Source of the DNA: an uncultured Burkholderiales bacterium
GTDB lineage: Bacteria > Pseudomonadota > Gammaproteobacteria > Burkholderiales > Burkholderiaceae_C
DNA: 34,706 bases
Assembly (NCBI GenBank): GCA_937891665.1
Contig: CALAGS010000200.1
Location: 1 to 34,706, forward strand
Direction of reading: 5' to 3'
A model generated the notes under the pieces. The model saw nothing but the letters and a program-made list of their open reading frames with translations. It did not search any database and had not been told where the DNA came from. This document shows positions 25,189-32,309 of the stretch, in pieces. Each line of letters opens with the position of its first letter. Positions within the stretch are counted from its first letter, which is position 1. A program made the translations under genes and the position numbers.

Positions 25189-25348
25189 TTCGGACTCCTT
25201 GAATTAGCTGCCGCAGCTACGACAATTTACTTGTTTACAGATAGCTGCTCAGAATGAATGTCAAAATTTTTTACAAATTAATGCGACCGAGGATTGACTT
25301 TGATTCAACATTGACGTCATTTAATTTGAACCCAAGGTGAGCCGATAT

Positions 25349-25624
25349 TTAATCCAACTTCTGGTCAAGCAACAGGGCGATCTTAGGAACGATGACAGGA
25401 AAAACAAAAAACACAACCAAGCAAGATGCTGGATAGCCAATGCTAAAACGGTGCAACAACTCAGGAAAACCTCCTTGCGCCGCCCATCCCTTATTTATCA
25501 TCACAGCAATTGAGCCCGTCAGTGACGTCAAAAAACAGCCAATCAAGCCAATCAAAATAATGATAATTTTTTGTTTATTGACGCGCATAAATTCATTAGA
25601 AGCTTGAAGAATTAAAAGTTTCAT
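25349..25624 (-). CDS. DUF2798 small membrane protein
   Basis: A 91-residue protein with two hydrophobic helices (about 17-43 and 62-84). The pattern GSIAVMINKG, then FPELLHRFSIGYPASCLVVF and VPKIALLLDQ, fits DUF2798, a family of two-helix proteins of unknown role. ATG 25624 has no clear ribosome site, and ATG 25588 is an alternative that removes 12 residues. It lies downstream of a MarR gene on the same strand, and a likely MarR operator sits about 200 nt before its start. Confidence 0.7.
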   Translation of the reverse strand: MKLLILQASNEFMRVNKQKIIIILIGLIGCFLTSLTGSIAVMINKGWAAQGGFPELLHRFSIGYPASCLVVFFVFPVIVPKIALLLDQKLD

Positions 25625-25674
25625 TTTTTTATTTCAATTATTTGTTATGGTCAGTTATATCAACTCTGCGGTAT

Positions 25675-25776
25675 TTAGATAACAAGACTTGCGTCAGCTA
25701 GTTTGTGATCGCTGCTGCAGGCAACAAGCGCACCTGCAGTGATGCAAATCGTCATGAATTTTGTAAAAGATTTCAA
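25675..25776 (-). CDS. Tiny lipoprotein-signal ORF, possibly a truncated lipoprotein
   Basis: A 33-residue frame from TTG (25776) to TAA. It has a basic start KSFTK, a hydrophobic core and the lipobox ALVAC (Cys20), then SSDHKLADASLVI. This is a textbook lipoprotein signal with almost no mature part, so it could be an entericidin-like peptide or the stump of a larger lipoprotein such as an efflux adaptor. An inner ATG (codon 8) is a second possible start. The candidate MarR operator ends 48 nt upstream, which makes this the first ORF of that transcript, before DUF2798. Confidence 0.4.
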   Translation of the reverse strand: MKSFTKFMTICITAGALVACSSDHKLADASLVI

Positions 25777-25822
25777 GAAGGCTCTCTAAGTTGAATTTGC
25801 GTCGCTTTGAACGACACCTCGA

Positions 25823-25859
25823 ATATTAACATTTGTTCAAATGTTAATCCAAACCTTTA
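25823..25859 (-). promoter_or_regulatory. Promoter with a near-perfect MarR-type operator
   Basis: Perfect 11-bp arms ATTAACATTTG (25825-25835) and CAAATGTTAAT (25838-25848) flank a 2-nt centre. On the minus strand -35 TTGGAT and -10 TAATAT (25823-25828), 18 nt apart, enclose this dyad, so a bound repressor would block polymerase. The dyad lies just after the marR stop codon and before the lipoprotein ORF and DUF2798. Confidence 0.6.
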
Positions 25860-26384
25860 CATCAAAGCCATGGGTGTTTGGGCGTCCCCATCGTGCACTT
25901 CGAGTTTATCGATCAATGCCTGGAGATCTTGTTCTAGGCTTTTAAGCCTAGCGGGCGGCAAATCAGACAAGGCTTTGGGCAAAACTCCCGCATGAGGCCC
26001 AGGTACTTTTTTCAAGAGTTTGATACCTGTGGGCAAAATGTAGAGCTCCACAACTCGCTTATCTTCCGATGATTTCTCACTCTGGACATACCCTGACTTG
26101 ATCATGGTTCTCACCAAATTACTTGCAGTGGATTGGTGAACGTCCATGGCTAGCGCCAATTGCGTGATGCCGATTCCAGGCTCTTGCGCCACCAAGCTCA
26201 AAGCCCAAATTTGAGCGCCACCAACACCAGCCTTTTTTTCAATGGATTGAAAATGACGGCGAACAGAGCTGAAAATCAATCGGAATTGCCGCAGCACCCT
26301 TGCCGATGAGCCATCAGACTGGTTATTTGAATTGAGTAATTTTTGATTGGCGACAGATGTTTTGGCTGGCATAGATTTGATCAT
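25857..26384 (-). CDS. MarR-family transcriptional regulator
   Basis: A 175-residue winged-helix regulator. The central DNA-binding region reads GIGITQLALAMDVHQSTASNLVRTMIKSGYV with the wing SEKSSEDKRVVELYILPTG, and it is flanked by dimerisation helices (RQFRLIFSSVRRHFQS at the N side and LKSLEQDLQALIDKL at the C side). MarR proteins bind short palindromes and release them with small phenolic or oxidant ligands. The strong dyad at 25825-25848, right after this gene, is the obvious target and would control the downstream lipoprotein/DUF2798 transcript. Start at ATG 26384 or 26372; neither has a strong ribosome site. Confidence 0.87.
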   Translation of the reverse strand: MIKSMPAKTSVANQKLLNSNNQSDGSSARVLRQFRLIFSSVRRHFQSIEKKAGVGGAQIWALSLVAQEPGIGITQLALAMDVHQSTASNLVRTMIKSGYVQSEKSSEDKRVVELYILPTGIKLLKKVPGPHAGVLPKALSDLPPARLKSLEQDLQALIDKLEVHDGDAQTPMALM

Positions 26385-26429
26385 TCAGTTCGCGTTTGCA
26401 CACTGAAGCTTATCTTAAAGCAGCTGCCA

Positions 26430-26456
26430 AAAAAGAGGGGGGCTCGAGCCCCCCTT
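26430..26456 (-). terminator. Strong Rho-independent terminator (minus strand)
   Basis: The palindrome GGGGGGCTCGAGCCCCCC (26437-26454) is followed on the minus strand by TCTTTTTT. It would stop transcription coming from the MORN gene before it reaches marR. Confidence 0.75.
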
Positions 26457-26798
26457 AAATGCCTCGTTGTGGCAACATCGCAAATTGTATTTCAACAAAT
26501 GTAATTTAAGAAACTAATTGCTTTTAGCATAGGGTTTTACCTAGGGTGCACTTTGAAACAAAACGTTTTTCAGGGATGAACGTCGCGACGTGGTTGAGTC
26601 GACCCGCGCTGCCCTTGACTATTAACTCAGACTCGAAGTGCACGCACAAAAACAATTGGCCAGTTGGACCGCTTGGTCTGTACCCAAGACCATGAAGGTT
26701 TCGGAGGTCAGCAAACTGGTTAAAAATGTCCGAAGGGGATACTAGTACCAGACCTCACTAGTGGTCAACCGACTGAGGGTATGCCAGTCCAGCTTAAT
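26457..26798. other. Intergenic stretch with no recognised gene
   Basis: About 340 nt. A short plus frame ending SVPKTMKVSEVSKLVKNV, around 26630-26745 before a TAG, has protein-like composition but no start codon and no family I can name. It may be a remnant of a displaced gene. No hairpins or promoters stand out. Confidence 0.35.
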
Positions 26799-27467
26799 TT
26801 AACGCTCAAACTTATCATCAGCCCAAATACCTTGGTTAATGACTGAGCCATCTGATGCATACATAGTACCTAGTCCGTTGTAATCGCCATCCTTGAACTC
26901 ACCAACGTATTTATTGCCATTCGCAAAGGATAAAGTACCCCGCCCGTTGTACTTGTCATCTTTGAACTCACCAACATATGTAGAGCCATCAGCGAAGGTG
27001 TAAGTACCTTGTCCGTGGGCTTTGCCGTCCCTAAACTCACCAACATGTTTAGAACCACTGACAAAGGTCGCAGTACCTTGACCGTTGTACTTGTCGTCCT
27101 TCCACTCACCAACATATTTAGAGCCACTGGCGAAAGTTTCAGTACCTTGCCCGTTGATCTTGTCATCCTTGAACTCACCAACGTATTTATTGCCATTGGC
27201 AAAGGTTAGAGTACCCTGCCCGTTGCGCTTGTTGTCCTTGAACTCACCAACGTATCTATTACCATTCGTGAAGGTGAAAATACCATACCCGTTGCGCTTG
27301 CCATCCTTGTAATCACCAGCATACTTATTGCCGCTCGTAAAGACTGCTGTACCAACGCATTTATTCCATTTTGAAACATCACTGCCTCGACAAGCAGGCA
27401 AATTACTCTGAGCGAAAGCACTCCCGACCATCAGGACAAAAGCAATAAAGCGCAGAAGGTTTTTCAT
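26799..27467 (-). CDS. Exported MORN-repeat protein
   Basis: A 222-residue protein with a signal peptide (MKNLLRFIAFVLMVGSAFA) and a short Cys-containing start (PACRGSDVSKWNKC). Then come seven tandem 23-residue MORN repeats of the form NKYVGEFKDxKxNGQGTxTF, and a partial last one. MORN repeats form a curved beta sheet and often bind lipids or other proteins at membranes. Consecutive repeats differ mainly in a few polar positions. The frame is open from 27584, but ATG 27467 (GGGG three bases upstream) gives a proper signal peptide. The two Cys in the N-terminal part could form a disulfide. Its function is unknown. Confidence 0.82.
   Translation of the reverse strand: MKNLLRFIAFVLMVGSAFAQSNLPACRGSDVSKWNKCVGTAVFTSGNKYAGDYKDGKRNGYGIFTFTNGNRYVGEFKDNKRNGQGTLTFANGNKYVGEFKDDKINGQGTETFASGSKYVGEWKDDKYNGQGTATFVSGSKHVGEFRDGKAHGQGTYTFADGSTYVGEFKDDKYNGRGTLSFANGNKYVGEFKDGDYNGLGTMYASDGSVINQGIWADDKFER
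26838..27335 (-). repeat. 69-bp tandem repeat array coding for MORN units
   Basis: Seven consecutive units of 69 bp, in frame, encode the MORN repeats. The units differ at both synonymous and non-synonymous sites, so they are diverged copies, with the NG-GT and YVGE positions best kept. Copy number could vary by recombination. Confidence 0.75.
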
Positions 27468-27608
27468 AACCCCAAATGGTAATTTAAAAAGTAGCAAATT
27501 AATACCTGCAGCGATTGCTGCCATTAAAAGTATAACTTTACGAAGGCTCAATTCTTTGCTCAAGGCGACATGCCACGACCACAACTTATTTGTTTGTCAA
27601 ATTAACAA

Positions 27609-27911
27609 CTATTTCCCTTTAGCATTGGGGCTTTCTGACCCTAAAGCCTTATTCATGCACTCAATTTTGCCACTGCCCTCTTTGTATTCAAATTTAGAAC
27701 AGGGGGCGAGATTACCGCTTTTTTCGGCAGGTTTTCCGACCTTTAGAGTAGGCTGTGGCACTGTAGGCTTTGGACGCATTACGCGCTCAGGCGGCCAGCT
27801 TTGAGATTTTTTTTTATCATCAGTTTTTGGGGCATCAGCAGCTGTGGCATTCAATGCCATAAAAATGGTCAACAAAAACACTACATGATAAGAAGAAGAG
27901 TTCATAGACAC
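27609..27911 (-). CDS. Small secreted hypothetical protein
   Basis: A 100-residue protein with a signal peptide (VVFLLTIFMALNATAADA), a Lys/Pro-rich middle (DDKKKSQSWPPERVMRPKPT) and a short end with two cysteines (PCSKFEYKEG and IECMNKAL) that could pair. No family was recognised. The start at ATG 27911 could also be ATG 27905. It lies upstream of the MORN gene on the same strand, both exported and both with short Cys pairs, so they may act together. Confidence 0.6.
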   Translation of the reverse strand: MSMNSSSYHVVFLLTIFMALNATAADAPKTDDKKKSQSWPPERVMRPKPTVPQPTLKVGKPAEKSGNLAPCSKFEYKEGSGKIECMNKALGSESPNAKGK

Positions 27912-27973
27912 TACTATAAACCTTACTTAGGGAAAAGGCTCGGAATTTTCCGTCTTTGAATGGTTTGAGACAG

Positions 27974-28117
27974 ATGGGCAAGCTTATTGGTGTGTCCGCG
28001 CAATCTGTCTATCACTGGGAATCCGAGAAATCGCGCCCACGCGCTAGTCAACTTCCGGCGATAGCAGCTGTGCTCAAGCTCACAAAGAAAGAGGCTTGGT
28101 CTAAGTTAGGTCTTTAA
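27974..28117 (+). pseudogene. XRE-type helix-turn-helix C-terminal fragment
   Basis: A 47-residue plus frame from ATG to TAA containing LIGVSAQSVYHWESEKSRPR, then QLPAIAAVLKLTKKEAWSKL. This is the second half of a Cro/CI-type helix-turn-helix and the tail seen in small proteobacterial XRE regulators. The frame is open further upstream to a stop near 27913 but without a start codon, so the N-terminal part (usually 50 or more residues) is lost. Confidence 0.5.
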
Positions 28118-28168
28118 TTAGGAACTGCAATCAAATCGCACGAGGTATGACACGGTTTTCAATTTCCA

Positions 28169-30253
28169 TTATTTTTGCCGCTTTTTAGCTTGACTGGGTT
28201 TTTCAGCGTTGGCGTATGCCTTCAGTCCAGCTTCACGATCTAGCGGCACGGTACTTGAAACGGTGGTACCCATAGGCGGTTGCAAGTTGGGCGGGAAAAA
28301 TGCCAACTTTTGAGTTTGAGCGAGTTTATGGGTTCGATCTAAATCTAAATCACGCTCGTTGACACCGCCAGGCGTAACGCACACGCCATTGATGATTTCC
28401 AAATCCAACCACCATCGCTTAACGGGATTGCGCATGCCAGCGCCAATTTGATCGTCAAAATCAATGAGTGCTCGACGAGCACTTGGAACTCGAATTGAAA
28501 GTTCCAAAAGCCGAGACGATTCAACCAAGTCTTCTCTGTTGTAGGGACAGGTTTTCATACACCGCCCACAGGCCGATCCCTTCATGTTGGTTAATCGGTA
28601 CTTGCCACATTTTTCAACATCGGGTTTCCATATTTCATAACCATTGAACATGACCTTGGGCCCAAATGGAATGGCGTTGCAGGGACATTCGCGTGCGCAC
28701 TTTAGGCACATGTTGCAGACCGATTGCAATCCAAAATCGATAGGCTGGTCAAATGCCAAAGGCAAATCGGTGGTTAGTAAAACACTTTTTGATCGAGGCC
28801 CGATGAAAGGGTTTAAAACCAATTCGCCTATGCGCGAGAGCTCACCAAGACCGGCCAACAAAGTTGCAGGAATATGCAAGATATCGGATTCTGCATTGGT
28901 GTGTGCACGCGAGGAATAGCCCAATCGGCGCAAATGCGCACCCATGACGCCTGCTATGAATGCGCCTCGCATATAACCCCGCATAGATTGCGCACCTGAA
29001 ATCCAATCGTCGCCCGAGGCTCCTTCCATGGTCTCAAATCCTTGGTCAAGCAGCATCACAATACAGTGCTTGTGGGTGGGCTCAATCGGCTTGCCTTGCT
29101 GCGCTTCGTGTGAATAAAACATCCAAGGCTCTGCTTCACATATGCCAACCAAATCAGCGCCTAAAAAATACGCCAAGGCTTTGATGGACTCAGCGTTTCT
29201 TTGGGCATCCGACAACGCTCCATTTGTTTCTGCAGGCACAAGCCGCTCGTATGTACCCTGCAATGGCACCATGTTGCGGATCAAGGGCGTCATGGCAAAC
29301 GCTAAAGGATGTTTTGTGGCAAAGCGCATGCGCTGCACCTTGGCTTTTTCACCTAAATCGCCAGCCAAGGCGCGCGTGAATAAATCGGCACGCTTGCTGT
29401 TGCGAATGATCTCCTCACGCAAGATCAGTGTTGTGGGCTCTGGCACCCGCTTCAACGTTTCCATGGGGTAGCGCCCCCAATGTAGAGGGCGCAGTTCGGC
29501 TTCCGACTCAGCCCATCCAGGACGAGTGCCGTGTTTGCCCATGTATGCGTCGGAATCTGGCCAACCCAAGGAGGCATTGGATGCGATTGGAAGATCAATT
29601 TCCAATGGCAAATCGGTGCTGATCGCAGCCAACGCAAAGCCGCAATTTAGAAAAGGCATTTTGAGCAAGCCGTTTTCAGATCTAGCAATGCCAGCGCGTT
29701 GCGCTAAAGCTTCTAGTTTTAAAAGTGTATTGCCCGCCACGTGGCCGCGCGCGCTATACCCCAATGCTCGAACATAACCCGCTAGTACAACAGCCACTTC
29801 GCTTGCGCGCGCATCTGTTCGGGCTTTGTTACTGCCATGAATCCAAGTGGCACCTGGCTGATCTGACTTGGGCTCGCGGCTGAACTCAATGAGAAAAATC
29901 AATGCATGGGTGTGTTTAGGCGCATCTTTAGAAAAATCAGAGTGCTCAATAGCGCACACACCCGCTAGCGTTGCATCTAAAAAATAGGCACTGGCTTTGA
30001 GATTTTTACTTCGAATGCCTAAGTCGTCAGGCAAAGGTGCGCGGGCAATGGCCGTCTCACCATCCAAGTACTGCTCAAAAAGCTTTTGGTATGTTGACAA
30101 GGCCTCGTTGAGCGAATGCGGCCCAGCAGGATATTGATCTTTAGACACGACAGCTTGGAGTTCTGCAGCATGGGCCTCTCGCGCAAGCAATTCAGTGGGT
30201 AAATCGCCCATGTCGAAGTGCCGAGATCGATTTGAAAATAAACGTGTCATCAA
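28169..30253 (-). CDS. Reductive dehalogenase-domain protein (cytosolic, catabolic type)
   Basis: A 694-residue corrinoid/iron-sulfur protein like the respiration-independent RdhA enzymes (NpRdhA, BhbA), which remove halogen from phenolic compounds. There is no Tat signal. The chain holds an internally duplicated half: KASAYFLDATLAGVCAIEH (about 87-105) and KALAYFLGADLVGICEAEP are equivalent segments, as in NpRdhA. The core motif GELVLNPFIGPRSKSVLLTT precedes two 4Fe-4S motifs: Cys513, 516, 519, 523 (CNMCLKCARECP) and Cys549, 562, 565, 569 (CGRCMKTCP). The C-terminal flavin/ferredoxin reductase of BhbA is absent, so an external electron donor is needed. Divergent from a GST and a haloacid dehalogenase. 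Confidence 0.85.
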   Translation of the reverse strand: MMTRLFSNRSRHFDMGDLPTELLAREAHAAELQAVVSKDQYPAGPHSLNEALSTYQKLFEQYLDGETAIARAPLPDDLGIRSKNLKASAYFLDATLAGVCAIEHSDFSKDAPKHTHALIFLIEFSREPKSDQPGATWIHGSNKARTDARASEVAVVLAGYVRALGYSARGHVAGNTLLKLEALAQRAGIARSENGLLKMPFLNCGFALAAISTDLPLEIDLPIASNASLGWPDSDAYMGKHGTRPGWAESEAELRPLHWGRYPMETLKRVPEPTTLILREEIIRNSKRADLFTRALAGDLGEKAKVQRMRFATKHPLAFAMTPLIRNMVPLQGTYERLVPAETNGALSDAQRNAESIKALAYFLGADLVGICEAEPWMFYSHEAQQGKPIEPTHKHCIVMLLDQGFETMEGASGDDWISGAQSMRGYMRGAFIAGVMGAHLRRLGYSSRAHTNAESDILHIPATLLAGLGELSRIGELVLNPFIGPRSKSVLLTTDLPLAFDQPIDFGLQSVCNMCLKCARECPCNAIPFGPKVMFNGYEIWKPDVEKCGKYRLTNMKGSACGRCMKTCPYNREDLVESSRLLELSIRVPSARRALIDFDDQIGAGMRNPVKRWWLDLEIINGVCVTPGGVNERDLDLDRTHKLAQTQKLAFFPPNLQPPMGTTVSSTVPLDREAGLKAYANAEKPSQAKKRQK

Positions 30254-30300
30254 TTACAACATCATCAAAGAAAATATGTCCTCTTATACAGTGTCTGTGT

Positions 30301-30330
30301 ATGCAAATTGATATTATCGAATTGTTGCAT
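30301..30330. promoter_or_regulatory. Dyad between divergent rdhA and gst
   Basis: ATGCAA (30301-30306) and TTGCAT (30325-30330) form an inverted repeat around the centre ATTGATATTATCGAATTG. It sits between the two divergent start codons (30253 and 30489), so a shared regulator could bind there. The centre is not a good FNR box. The remainder of 30254-30488 shows no gene. Confidence 0.3.
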
Positions 30331-30488
30331 TAAATACGAGATACTGCAATGCGTTCTAGTTCGACACTCATCCATTGAGGGCTCATTTTTTTAAAAAATT
30401 TCATCCATCACACTTCCTTTTTTCACATTGGTATTTGGCTGGCATTCGTTTAAATTTCTTTTCACCCCATTTCACAAAGGTATCTGAC

Positions 30489-31184
30489 ATGATTAAGTTT
30501 TATTTCCACCCTTCACCCAATCCTTTGAAGATTGCTCTTTACCTTGAAGAGACTGGTGAGCCCTACGAAATCATTCCAGTGGATACGCGCAAAGGAGAAC
30601 AGCACTCTGATGCATTCAAGGCCATCAATCCCAATGCAAAGACACCTGCCATGCTGGACGACGATATTCGTGTATTTGACAGCAATGCCATGCTGATTTA
30701 CTTGGCCGAAAAGATTGGCAAGTTTGTTCCATCAAATACGCCAAAGAATAAAGCTGAGATGTATTCATGGCTGATGTTTGTGGCTACGGGCATTGGTCCT
30801 TATTGTGGTCAAGCCGTTCACTTCAAACACTTCGCACCAGAGCCCAAAGAATACGCGGTGAATCGTTACGACTTTGAAGCATGGCGTCATTGGCACCTTA
30901 TTAATGACCACTTGGCAAATCACCCCTACATGATGGGCAATGAGTACACCATTGTGGACATGTCAGTTTGGGGCTGGGCTCGCGTAGCGCCCTTCGTGTT
31001 GGGTACTGATGCATGGGAAAAACTGCCACATGTGAAGCGTTTGCTTGATGAAATCAATGCGCGCCCTGCTGCTCAACGAGCAGAAGCCTTGAAGACGAAG
31101 TTTGCCTTCAAAACTGAGATGGATGAAGATGCTCGCAAAAAGCTCTTTCCATCTAACGAGCGCCTTAAAGCTGCAGGGGCTTGA
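30489..31184 (+). CDS. Glutathione S-transferase family protein
   Basis: A 231-residue cytosolic GST. The thioredoxin-like domain has FYFHPSPNPLKIALYLEE (3-20), NPNAKTPAML and the glutathione contact VFDSNAMLIYLAEK. The all-helical domain follows (about 90-215) with HFKHFAPE and YTIVDMSVWGWARV. It resembles the YfcG/Ure2p-like group, which act on disulfides or in reductive dechlorination-type steps. AAAGG lies about 9 nt upstream of the chosen ATG; the open frame begins at 30375 but the extra residues are not GST-like. It is followed after 3 nt by a haloacid dehalogenase, so they form one transcript. A detoxification role fits the neighbours. Confidence 0.88.
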   Translation: MIKFYFHPSPNPLKIALYLEETGEPYEIIPVDTRKGEQHSDAFKAINPNAKTPAMLDDDIRVFDSNAMLIYLAEKIGKFVPSNTPKNKAEMYSWLMFVATGIGPYCGQAVHFKHFAPEPKEYAVNRYDFEAWRHWHLINDHLANHPYMMGNEYTIVDMSVWGWARVAPFVLGTDAWEKLPHVKRLLDEINARPAAQRAEALKTKFAFKTEMDEDARKKLFPSNERLKAAGA

Positions 31185-31187
31185 GCA

Positions 31188-31883
31188 ATGAAAATCAAAG
31201 CCGTTGTTTTTGATGCCTATGGCACCTTGTTTGATGTTTACTCAATCCAAGTCTTGGCTGAATCGTTCTATCCAAGTCAAGGTGCTGATATAGCCATTAA
31301 GTGGCGCGACAAGCAAATTGAGTACACAAGGTTGATTACGCAGTCAGATCCGCACAACGTCTCTGGTAGCCAATACTTCCGCCCATTTTGGGAGCTTACT
31401 CGCTTGTCATTGGAGTACACATTGGACCGACTCAAGCTAGACCGTCAATCTGGACAGGTTGAAAAACTGATGCAGCAATACGCTCACCTTTCGCCATTTG
31501 CTGAAAACTTGGCGGTTCTCCAAAAGATTAAAGCCAAAGGCCTCACCACTGCGATTCTTTCAAATGGCAGTATGGATATGCTAGCTTCAGCCGTCAAGAG
31601 TGCAGGTATGGAAGATGTTTTAGACCATGTCATTTCAGTCGATCCGATTCGCCTATTTAAGACTTCTCCAGAAAGTTACGCATTGGTTCAACAAACTATT
31701 TCTGTCAATAAAGATGAAGTTCTTTTTGTATCCAGCAACGCATGGGATGCATTGGGTGCCACTTGGTTTGGATTTACAACGCACTGGGTCAATCGACAAG
31801 GCTTGCCTTTTGAAGCTTTGACACCCAAGCCGCATTTTTCTGGCGCTGACCTCAATTCAGTCTTGAGTTCATTAAACCTTTGA
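31188..31883 (+). CDS. Haloacid dehalogenase type II, HAD superfamily
   Basis: A 231-residue hydrolytic dehalogenase that would convert (S)-2-haloacids to (R)-2-hydroxyacids through an ester on Asp9 (FDAYGTLFDV). The other HAD type II residues are present: the SNGS motif (AILSNGSMDMLA), Lys in RLFKTSPESYAL and the SSNAWDALGA loop. The size is as in the L-DEX/DehI-like enzymes. It lies 3 nt after the GST stop, with AGGGGC as ribosome site. Together with the GST and the divergent reductive dehalogenase it makes a small organohalide degradation set. Substrate inferred, not shown. Confidence 0.9.
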   Translation: MKIKAVVFDAYGTLFDVYSIQVLAESFYPSQGADIAIKWRDKQIEYTRLITQSDPHNVSGSQYFRPFWELTRLSLEYTLDRLKLDRQSGQVEKLMQQYAHLSPFAENLAVLQKIKAKGLTTAILSNGSMDMLASAVKSAGMEDVLDHVISVDPIRLFKTSPESYALVQQTISVNKDEVLFVSSNAWDALGATWFGFTTHWVNRQGLPFEALTPKPHFSGADLNSVLSSLNL

Positions 31884-31931
31884 GCAACTCGCGAACTACA
31901 AACTGATTACACAAAATATGACACGTTGGGG

Positions 31932-32309
31932 TTAGGCGCTCAAACTCTTGCCTTTAACTTTTCTATCGCTTTGGCAATCAATGGATGGCAATTCAAAGCA
32001 TGGTTGGCCCTTGCAACATTCGTCAGTTAAATAAACTAACAAATTTTGCATCTGAGTCAGGTTTGCTCGATAGCGCAAGTTTCGTCCTTCACGCTCTTGT
32101 GACACAAGTTCGCAATGGAGAAGTTCTTTAAGGTGAAAAGAGAGTGAATTGGAAGGGACACCCAGCGCTACAGCCATATCACTTGGATACATGCCATCTT
32201 GCCCTGCAACAACCAGCAATCGAAATATGTTCAACCGGTTGATTTGCGCTAAAGCGCAAAGCGCCTTCACAACCCACTGTGGGTCTGCTGGGGCTACAAC
32301 TGGTTTCAT
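31932..32309 (-). CDS. arsR: ArsR-family arsenic-responsive repressor
   Basis: A 125-residue winged-helix repressor. The DNA-binding part is YPSDMAVALGVPSNSLSFHL (41-60) with wing VSQEREGRNLRYRAN. The likely As(III) site is the C-terminal cluster Cys98-Cys99 and Cys104 in DECCKGQPC, a known ArsR variant with its thiols at the C terminus. It overlaps the arsJ stop by 4 nt and is last in a gap-arsJ-arsR operon on the minus strand. It should repress the operon promoter upstream of gap, where a perfect dyad covers the -10 box, so the loop is autoregulatory. The 3' location of arsR is less common. Confidence 0.88.
   Translation of the reverse strand: MKPVVAPADPQWVVKALCALAQINRLNIFRLLVVAGQDGMYPSDMAVALGVPSNSLSFHLKELLHCELVSQEREGRNLRYRANLTQMQNLLVYLTDECCKGQPCFELPSIDCQSDRKVKGKSLSA

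Noticed and set aside
26838..27335. CRISPR-like repeat array
   Set aside because: Units are 69 bp, in frame, without unique spacers, and encode MORN repeats.
30307..30320. An FNR box (TTGAT-N4-ATCAA) upstream of rdhA
   Set aside because: The second half site reads TCGAA, too far from consensus; only a general dyad is reported.
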